Source of the DNA: Akkermansiaceae bacterium
GTDB taxonomy: Bacteria > Verrucomicrobiota > Verrucomicrobiia > Verrucomicrobiales > Akkermansiaceae
DNA length: 10,881 nucleotides
Assembly (NCBI GenBank): GCA_011524615.1
Contig: WTJZ01000134.1
Span: 191 to 11,071 of the forward strand
Direction of reading: 5' to 3'
Position 1 is the stretch's first letter; every line of letters starts with the position of its first letter. Position numbers and translations under genes: made by a program. This document shows, piece by piece, positions 1 through 5,505 of the stretch. Under the pieces are notes generated by a model, which saw nothing but the letters and a program-made list of their open reading frames with translations, searched no databases and was not told the origin of the DNA.

Positions 1-62
1 TCTGTTCTCTGTTCTCTGTTCTCTGTTCTCTGTTCTCTGTTCTCTGTTCTCTGTTCTCTGTT
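1..62. repeat. Heptanucleotide tandem repeat (TCTGTTC)n, cut by window edge
   Basis: Eight perfect copies of the 7-base unit TCTGTTC are followed by a six-base partial copy. The pattern breaks at position 63, where A replaces the expected C. The tract starts at the window edge, so its true copy number is unknown. It lies just beyond the terminator of the sulP-type gene, so it is probably intergenic. None of the reading frames has a stop inside the repeat itself, so a coding origin on the left cannot be fully excluded. A perfect short-unit tract of this kind is prone to slipped-strand length change. Confidence 0.95.
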
Positions 63-95
63 AATAAAAAAGGCCGACGGGTTAGGTCGGCCTTT
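63..95 (-). terminator. Rho-independent terminator of the SulP transporter gene
   Basis: A perfect 10-bp stem pairs 69-78 (AAAGGCCGAC) with 86-95 (GTCGGCCTTT) around a 7-base loop. Read on the minus strand, the hairpin is followed by a T-rich run (TTTTTTATT). It begins about 25 bases after the stop codon of the minus-strand SulP gene, which is the expected place for its intrinsic terminator. Confidence 0.9.
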
Positions 96-119
96 GGAGA
101 TCTGGAGATGGGTATCGGT

Positions 120-1790
120 TTAGATGAGTTTACTGTTTTCGCTGCGGAGAGCTGCAACGGAGTAAGTTGGGTCATCTGGGAGAGTCTCAATATGAACGAG
201 TGAGTCTGCTTTCTGAAGCATGTTGCGACAGTCTGAGGAGAGGTGTCGAAGCTTAAGGGTCTTCCCTGCACTACGATAACGCTCACTGAGAGCGCTGAGA
301 GCCTCTAGGGCTGAATAGTCACAGACACGAGCATTCTCAAAATCGATCACGATCTCTCTGACATCAGACTTGGCTTGGAACTTATCGATAAAATCAGGGA
401 TAGAAGCAAAGTAGATCATACCATCTACTCCATAGATCCGCTCTTCTGGATCATCCTTGAGCAGAGTAACGGTCACGTGCTTGGAACTCTTAACCGCATA
501 GAAGAGCGCTGAGAGAAGTACGCCAACCACTACCGCAAGAGCCAGGTTATGAAGGAAGACGGTTACAAGTGTCACTGCTAGAATGACGACGATCTCCGTA
601 TTACCCACCTTACCGAAAGTCTTAAAGGTCGACCACTCGAAGGTACTAATCACAATCATGAACATCACCCCTACAAGAGCTGGAACGGGAATCATCATAA
701 TAATGTCTGCACCAAAGATGATGAGTAAGAAGAGAGTTAAGGCTCCAACTATCCCTGATAGTCTGCCTCGACCGCCGTTTTTCATATTGATGAGAGATTG
801 TCCAATCGTCGCACAACCACCCATACCGCCAAAGAGTCCCGAAAGGATGTTCGCGGCACCTTGAGCAAGACACTCGCGGTTCCCCTTACCTCTTGTCTCC
901 GTGATCTCATCGATCAACTGGAGCGTAAGAAGCGACTCAATCAGTCCAACAAGAGCAATCGTCAAAGAAATCGGGAGAATCTGTGCGTAGAAGCCAAGAT
1001 CTGTCCACGGGACTGCCGATAAAGTCGCTACCCCAGGGAGTGAGCTGTCAATCTTAGCCTCGCCCGTAAGCATTACTAGGATATCCTTAATGTCACGTGA
1101 GTTCGGCAAAAAGCAGGTAATACCGAATACAACCAAAATAGCAACTAAGCTGGCTGGGACGGCTTTGGTAAGCTTAGGAAGGAAGACAATGATACCCATC
1201 GTAAGAGCGATTAACCCAATCATAGTCCAGAGCTCACCTTGAGGGAGGAGGACGGACTCCATGTGGCCATGGCTGTCCAGCTTCACCTCAGCTTGGAAAA
1301 AGAGGCGTTGGCCAAGTGCGATCACCACAGCAAGACCGTTCACAAATCCCATCATTACTGTATGAGGAATGAGGCGAATGAAGCGCCCGAGCTTAGCCAC
1401 CCCAATGAAAATCTGAATCAGACCGGCAAATAATAGCGCAGCTACGAGGTACTGGAGCCCAAGATCATCTGGTGTGATTCCAGAGAGGCCCTCCCCGTGA
1501 TTAACAGCGTCAAGTGCTGTGGATTTCCCTAGTTGGAAGGCCTTAGCCGCAACGATAGCGATTGCTCCAGTCGCGCCACAGATCATCCCAGGACGTCCGC
1601 CAAAGCAAGCGGTAATAAGCCCGACAAATACTGCCGACCAAAGCCCGACCATTGGGTTAACACCCGCAATGAATGAAAAGGCAATAGCCTCTGGAACAAG
1701 AAGGAGGGCCACCGTAATACCAGATAGAACATCGTTCTTAATCTGCTTAGGGCCTCCCATTTTACTAATATATGTGCTTAGTGCGATCAT
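120..1790 (-). CDS. SulP-family inorganic anion transporter with C-terminal STAS domain
   Basis: This 556-residue inner-membrane protein belongs to the SulP (SLC26-like) family of secondary anion transporters, whose known substrates include sulfate and bicarbonate. Residues 1 to about 434 are strongly hydrophobic with many membrane segments. They include the family-type stretch PMVGLWSAVFVG (46-57) and the conserved stretch 285-345, with ESLLTLQLIDEIT, the NRE near 304 and FGGMGGC (320-326). This resembles the uncharacterised Bacillus YbaR/YvdB branch rather than a member of known substrate. Residues about 435-545 form a cytoplasmic STAS domain with a VIDFENARVCDYSALEAL core (481-498). Its DYS serine (493) sits where STAS and anti-sigma-antagonist proteins carry their conserved serine. 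The start was taken at the first in-frame ATG. Neither it nor Met11 has a clear Shine-Dalgarno sequence, so Met11 remains possible. The gene is monocistronic, divergent from the TonB-like operon, with its own terminator. The family is clear; the substrate is not. Confidence 0.95.
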   Translation of the reverse strand: MIALSTYISKMGGPKQIKNDVLSGITVALLLVPEAIAFSFIAGVNPMVGLWSAVFVGLITACFGGRPGMICGATGAIAIVAAKAFQLGKSTALDAVNHGEGLSGITPDDLGLQYLVAALLFAGLIQIFIGVAKLGRFIRLIPHTVMMGFVNGLAVVIALGQRLFFQAEVKLDSHGHMESVLLPQGELWTMIGLIALTMGIIVFLPKLTKAVPASLVAILVVFGITCFLPNSRDIKDILVMLTGEAKIDSSLPGVATLSAVPWTDLGFYAQILPISLTIALVGLIESLLTLQLIDEITETRGKGNRECLAQGAANILSGLFGGMGGCATIGQSLINMKNGGRGRLSGIVGALTLFLLIIFGADIIMMIPVPALVGVMFMIVISTFEWSTFKTFGKVGNTEIVVILAVTLVTVFLHNLALAVVVGVLLSALFYAVKSSKHVTVTLLKDDPEERIYGVDGMIYFASIPDFIDKFQAKSDVREIVIDFENARVCDYSALEALSALSERYRSAGKTLKLRHLSSDCRNMLQKADSLVHIETLPDDPTYSVAALRSENSKLI

Positions 1791-1908
1791 GGTGGTAGGT
1801 TTTTGCCCTGTTAATGGCTAAGAATATAGGGGGAGCAAGAATTTATTAGGTTGAATTCGTTTTTGATTTTACGAATGCGCAACAATCTGGCTCATTGTTG
1901 AGAACGTT
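1791..1908. other. Divergent intergenic region between the sulP-type and tonB-like genes
   Basis: This 118-bp gap must hold the promoters for both divergent genes. I see a possible minus-strand -10 element (TATATT, 1823-1828) for the transporter, but no convincing -35 at proper spacing. On the plus strand a TTGAAT (1851-1856) could be a -35, but no good -10 follows at 16-18 bp. The only well-formed structure is the inverted repeat at 1880-1900, listed separately. Confidence 0.5.
1880..1900 (+). promoter_or_regulatory. Inverted repeat just upstream of the tonB-like TTG start
   Basis: A perfect 7-bp inverted repeat (CAACAAT ... ATTGTTG) surrounds a 7-base spacer (CTGGCTC). It ends 8 bases before the proposed TTG start codon. 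Its right arm overlaps the only weak ribosome-binding-like bases (GAG, 1900-1902). It could be an operator for a dimeric repressor or an mRNA hairpin that limits ribosome access. It has no T-run, so it is not a terminator. The structure is seen directly; its function is inference. Confidence 0.4.
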
Positions 1909-3027
1909 TTGGATATATTAGAATACAGAGAACGAGAGTATGAGAAAGTATTAGCCCTAATCGGCTCGGTGCTACTGCATATCTTACTCCTCTTCCTGAT
2001 CGGGCTCTGGATCATGCTCACCGGAATGGCTCTGATGGGTAAACTAGATCAGACTGCAAATCAGCAAGAAACGACGATCCTCATTAGCCCTGAGTACTTT
2101 GAACGCCCAGCTCCGGAACCAGAGATCGCAGAGGAACCAGAGAAGAAAGCAGCTGAGGTAAATACAGAACTCCCAGAAGTGGAGCCGACCTCTCCGACCT
2201 CTCTTATTGGAGAGCGAAGTGTACAAGCAGCCTCCGAGACTCCTATGGATCAGGGTGATGAAACTCTCCCAACTCAACTCACACGAGAAGATCCAGATCA
2301 AGAGCTCCCCAATACCTTTAACTCCGACTTTATCGACGGCCGAATCGATCAAGCCCCCGGACTAGAGAGCGCGGAAGCGACATCCGTCCCTCAGGTGGAG
2401 GCGGAGAGTGCTGACACCATCGCTGATACAGAAAACGGTGGAAACATGGAGGCTACTGATAATGAAACAGTCCAGACAGCCAATCCCAAACAGGTTCTCG
2501 CAAAATCCGATACTCAGGTAGAGGTCGCGAAAGAGATCAGCGAAGAAATCGTTCCCCCTACGCAAGAAGAACAGAAAGAAGCAAAAGGATCCGAGCAAGA
2601 AGGAGAAGGCAAAGCGATCGCAGAGCAAGAAACCAAAGCATCTCAGAACGGATATCAAACCGAGCAGAAAAAAACACGTATCATCGGGTCTCTGAATCGT
2701 GACGGTACCAGCTCGCTCGACGTCAAAGGTACTGCACTAGGAAAGTACTATGCTGCGATCAGTAAAATCATCGAAATCGAGTGGCAACAAAACTGCCTGC
2801 GCTACCGCGAGCATATCCAACCAGGGATCATCTCCATGCAGTTCCAGATCGCACCTGATGGAAAGGTCTCCCGAATCAAACCTAGTGATGTCGTTGCGAC
2901 GAGCCAGATACAGGTAGGGTTCACGATCAAGTCTATCCGTCGTGCAAAGCTCCCCCCTATGAATGATGAGGTAAAGGCGGAGTTAGAAGATGAGAACCTA
3001 GAGCTGATCTATAACTTCCACTTCTAA
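1909..3027 (+). CDS. TonB/TolA-like envelope protein with N-terminal anchor and long acidic linker
   Basis: The 372-residue protein has the three-part build of TonB/TolA proteins. A short charged N-terminus is followed by one membrane segment (about 13-40). Next is a long polar linker (about 48-260), very rich in Glu, Gln and Ala, with a Pro/Glu-rich start near 67-93. A folded C-terminal domain spans about 275-372. That domain has features of TolA/TonB C-terminal modules: YYAAISKIIEIEW (280-292), QFQIAPDGKV (311-320), IRRAKLPPMNDEV (343-355) and a final NFHF. It would be anchored in the inner membrane and reach through the periplasm. The start is TTG: an in-frame stop lies at 1864-1866, and the next ATG is codon 35, inside the membrane segment. 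It is the first gene of a tight three-gene cluster. No ExbB/ExbD or TolQ/TolR partner is in the window, so energy coupling is not shown. It could equally be a structural envelope-spanning protein. Confidence 0.75.
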   Translation: MDILEYREREYEKVLALIGSVLLHILLLFLIGLWIMLTGMALMGKLDQTANQQETTILISPEYFERPAPEPEIAEEPEKKAAEVNTELPEVEPTSPTSLIGERSVQAASETPMDQGDETLPTQLTREDPDQELPNTFNSDFIDGRIDQAPGLESAEATSVPQVEAESADTIADTENGGNMEATDNETVQTANPKQVLAKSDTQVEVAKEISEEIVPPTQEEQKEAKGSEQEGEGKAIAEQETKASQNGYQTEQKKTRIIGSLNRDGTSSLDVKGTALGKYYAAISKIIEIEWQQNCLRYREHIQPGIISMQFQIAPDGKVSRIKPSDVVATSQIQVGFTIKSIRRAKLPPMNDEVKAELEDENLELIYNFHF

Positions 3028-3049
3028 ACGCGTCGATCGCCCCTGAGAT

Positions 3050-3487
3050 ATGCCTGCTAAGAAACGCTCCCCACGACCAAACGCTTCAAAACGGATATCT
3101 CGTCGTTCACTGTACTGGATCGTACTTCTCGTGCTCTTACTGATCTTTCCTATTAGAGTTCTCGCATTGGCAACCGCATATATCGATTGGATCATTATCA
3201 TGATGATCTATGGGGCGATTCAGTTAGTGACCTTTTGGCTCTACTTCTCTGATAAGCAAAAAGCCGTCTCTCAGCAGTGGCGCATCCCAGAAATGTCTCT
3301 CCACCTGATGGAATTACTAGGTGGGTGGCCTGCAGCGCTCGTCTCTCAAAAATGCTTTCGCCATAAGAATAGAAAGCTCAAGTACCAAACAATCTTCTGG
3401 AGCATCGTGTTTCTCCACGTCTTCATCAGTATCGAACTCTGCACCAATTGGGCACTATGTCGATTCATCTCCTACGTAATGAACTGA
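3050..3487 (+). CDS. DUF1294 family small membrane protein
   Basis: This 145-residue protein matches the DUF1294 family, whose function is unknown. Diagnostic stretches are YFSDKQKA (65-72), WRIPEMSLHLMELLGGWPAA (77-96) and RHKNRKLKYQTIFW (104-117). Hydrophobic segments occur at about 20-40, 45-65 and 113-135. The N-terminus (1-19) is short and strongly basic, with many Lys and Arg, and should stay in the cytoplasm. In many bacteria this domain follows a cold-shock domain; that N-terminal domain is absent here. The gene starts 22 bp after the tonB-like stop and ends 4 bp before the permease start, so the three are probably co-transcribed. Only a weak GAG lies before the start codon. The family assignment is firm from motifs; no role can be assigned. 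Confidence 0.88.
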   Translation: MPAKKRSPRPNASKRISRRSLYWIVLLVLLLIFPIRVLALATAYIDWIIIMMIYGAIQLVTFWLYFSDKQKAVSQQWRIPEMSLHLMELLGGWPAALVSQKCFRHKNRKLKYQTIFWSIVFLHVFISIELCTNWALCRFISYVMN

Positions 3488-3491
3488 CACG

Positions 3492-4190
3492 ATGGCTGAC
3501 CTGATCCCTCTGACTCACCTTCTCTATCTATTACTGCCACTAATAGCTACAGGCTACCTCTATTATCGATGGTGTGGTAAACGATGGGAACTAGGGTATG
3601 CCTCCATTCGGATGGTTGGTCAGCTTTTACTAATTGGCTACACCTTGGTATTTCTCTTTGGGAATGATTCTACATGGGTGGGAATCTGTGTCCTGGTGAC
3701 GATGATTCTGATGTCCAGTATCATTGCCGTACGTCCTTTTAGGAAAAAGAGCACGTTTACGCATGCATTACTATCGGTTTTCACTTCTGGGTCAGTACTA
3801 CTCGTTCTCATTATCTACGGTGTCTTAGGAGAACGAGACCTCTATGTTTCTAAGAAAGTTATCCCAATTGCGGGGATGCTCTACTCCAGTGCCATGAACA
3901 CCCTCAGCATCGCAGGCGAGAGGTATTATAGCGCGCTGGAGAGTGGCAAGTCGCCCCTTGAAGCCCGAGCAGAAGCGTTCCAAACCTGTATGATCCCAAA
4001 GGTCAACACCTTCCTCGCTGTTGGGCTAGTCTCCCTGCCAGGTATGATGACGGGTCAAATCCTGTCTGGAGTCAGCCCGCTTATCGCCGTACGATACCAA
4101 ATCATGGTTATGCTGATGCTGCTCGGATCTGGAGGACTCTCTGCAGCGATGTATCTCTGGCTCGCAACGAGAAAGACTAGGCAAAAATAG
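3492..4190 (+). CDS. FetB/YbbM-type ABC transporter permease (UPF0014)
   Basis: The 232-residue protein is a polytopic inner-membrane permease of the UPF0014 family. In E. coli the member FetB works with the ATPase FetA and is linked to iron export and oxidative stress resistance. The family signatures are clear: PIAGMLYSSAMNTLSIAGER (125-144), a long loop helix with the EARAEAF repeat area (156-163), then MIPKVN (167-172), GLVSLPGMMTGQILSGVSP (178-196) and AVRYQIMVM (199-207). About six or seven hydrophobic segments are visible. It is somewhat shorter than E. coli FetB. No FetA-type ATPase lies on either side, so the partner must be encoded elsewhere or just outside the expected context. The gene is last in its cluster, and its final 14 bp overlap the end of the convergent DUF1501 gene. 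The substrate is unknown; iron is only a family-based guess. Confidence 0.9.
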   Translation: MADLIPLTHLLYLLLPLIATGYLYYRWCGKRWELGYASIRMVGQLLLIGYTLVFLFGNDSTWVGICVLVTMILMSSIIAVRPFRKKSTFTHALLSVFTSGSVLLVLIIYGVLGERDLYVSKKVIPIAGMLYSSAMNTLSIAGERYYSALESGKSPLEARAEAFQTCMIPKVNTFLAVGLVSLPGMMTGQILSGVSPLIAVRYQIMVMLMLLGSGGLSAAMYLWLATRKTRQK

Positions 4191-5490
4191 AGGTAATGGG
4201 GGCTCCCTTCTCCTTATCTGGTCCAGCCATGCGGAATGGTCTCTTACTTGGTGAATAATGTACCTCCTCATGATCTATTCCTAGTGCATATGCGATCGTG
4301 GAGTTAAAGTCATAGATCGAGACGGGGTCGACAACCGCCTTTTGGCCTCGCTCATCAGAGGCTCCGTAGACGAATCCTCTCTTAGTGCCTCCTCCTGCTA
4401 CTAGATATGTGAATGCTGACGGATGATGGCCACGCCCCTCTCGGTACTGACTCTGGATCTGCGGAGTACGACCGAACTCGGTAGCCAAAACAACCAAGGT
4501 AGAGTCCAAAAGTCCCTTAGATTCTAAGTCCTGAATCAGTGCCGCCAGAGGTTGATCCAATTCACTACATCTCTGCTCGACCCCCGTGAAGTTATCGTAA
4601 TGCGTATCCCAACCTCCAAGTCCTACCTCGATAAATCGGACATCTGCTTCCACCAAGCGTCTGGCTAAAAGGCAACCTTGTCCAAACTTAGACTGGCCAT
4701 AAAGATTCTTAACACTCGCGGGCTCCTTACTCAGATCAAAGGCGGCCAAATCCTCAGACTCCATCACCTTAGCAGCCTCCTCGAAGACCTTATGGTAACT
4801 CTTCACCTCTGCAGACCCATGATCGTTATGGAACTTTTGGTTGATCATATCAGCAAGCTTGAGCCTACGATGAAAGTCCTCTTCCGTCACAGAATGAGGA
4901 CGAGTCACGTCCTCGAGGCCCTTAGCGGGGTCGCCGACCATCGCGGCTGAGTAGTTCGCCCCCATCCAGCCTCCTCCAGTAGACTTTGCACTAGAAGAGA
5001 TCGCGATATAAGGAGGCAGGGTAGGGTTCGAACGTCCCGCCAGCTTACTTACCCAAGCACCTACCGAAGGGTGAACAATCGTTCCTCTCGGTACATAGCT
5101 CTTATGCACGAGGTATTGCCCCTGCTCGTGTGCTCCGATCTTAGAGTGCATGGAGTTAATAACGGTAAAGCGATCCATCACCTTTGCCGTATGAGGGAGA
5201 TATTGAGAAACCGAGTACCCGTCGATTGGGGTCTTGAGCCCTTCGATAGGTCCACTCACCTCCTTATTATTCAGCTTCAGATCAAAGGTGTCTAGGTGAG
5301 ACATACCACCGCTCATATTCAGAAAGATAACGGACTTAGCAGGGTTCTTATTCTGGGACGCTGATTGAGCAAATGCTTCGGAGGCGATGGAGCTACCTAA
5401 CATGGGTAGGAGGGAGACTCCTAGATAGTTTCTTGCATTCTCCAGCATGAACTGGCGACGCGTGAGTTCGTCTTGGCTGTTGTATCTCAT
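4177..5490 (-). CDS. DUF1501 family exported protein (alkaline-phosphatase/sulfatase-like fold)
   Basis: This 437-residue protein belongs to the DUF1501 family, which is distantly related to the sulfatase/alkaline phosphatase superfamily and has no settled activity. The N-terminus has a Tat-type motif, TRRQFM (10-15), followed by a moderately hydrophobic stretch and an AFA processing-like site (39-41). This suggests export in folded form. Conserved blocks are NMSGGMSHLDTFD (58-70), GAHEQGQY (119-126), GGWDTH (292-297), ATEFGRTP (336-343) and GRGHHPSAF (352-360). Their Asp, Glu and His residues are candidate metal ligands. The gene lies 15 bp downstream of the DUF1549/DUF1553 gene, so they are probably one transcript and act together. 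No Shine-Dalgarno sequence precedes the ATG. Its last codons overlap the convergent permease gene, and I see no terminator. The family is certain; the biochemical role is not. Confidence 0.95.
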   Translation of the reverse strand: MRYNSQDELTRRQFMLENARNYLGVSLLPMLGSSIASEAFAQSASQNKNPAKSVIFLNMSGGMSHLDTFDLKLNNKEVSGPIEGLKTPIDGYSVSQYLPHTAKVMDRFTVINSMHSKIGAHEQGQYLVHKSYVPRGTIVHPSVGAWVSKLAGRSNPTLPPYIAISSSAKSTGGGWMGANYSAAMVGDPAKGLEDVTRPHSVTEEDFHRRLKLADMINQKFHNDHGSAEVKSYHKVFEEAAKVMESEDLAAFDLSKEPASVKNLYGQSKFGQGCLLARRLVEADVRFIEVGLGGWDTHYDNFTGVEQRCSELDQPLAALIQDLESKGLLDSTLVVLATEFGRTPQIQSQYREGRGHHPSAFTYLVAGGGTKRGFVYGASDERGQKAVVDPVSIYDFNSTIAYALGIDHEEVHYSPSKRPFRMAGPDKEKGAPITSIFA

Positions 5491-5505
5491 AGTTAAGTTA
5501 GGCTG

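Noticed and set aside
1..62. CRISPR array or attachment site
   Set aside because: The unit is only 7 bases with no spacers, and no cas or integrase gene is present.
1851..1879. Sigma-70 promoter for the tonB-like operon starting from TTGAAT
   Set aside because: No acceptable -10 hexamer occurs 16-18 bp downstream, so it was not listed as a promoter.
2044..2658. Two minus-strand frames of about 100 codons opposite the TonB-like gene
   Set aside because: They are Cys/Phe/Leu-rich reverse readings of the Glu/Gln-rich linker codons, with no family resemblance.
1909..3027. Annotation as a true TonB with an ExbBD-coupled role
   Set aside because: The architecture fits, but the C-terminal domain is closer in feel to generic TolA/TonB modules and no partner genes are present, so a gene symbol was withheld.
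4150..4215. Terminator between the convergent permease and DUF1501 genes
   Set aside because: Only a 4-bp stem (CTCG-CAA-CGAG, 4161-4171) and a short G/C pairing near 4197-4207 were found, neither followed by a T-run.
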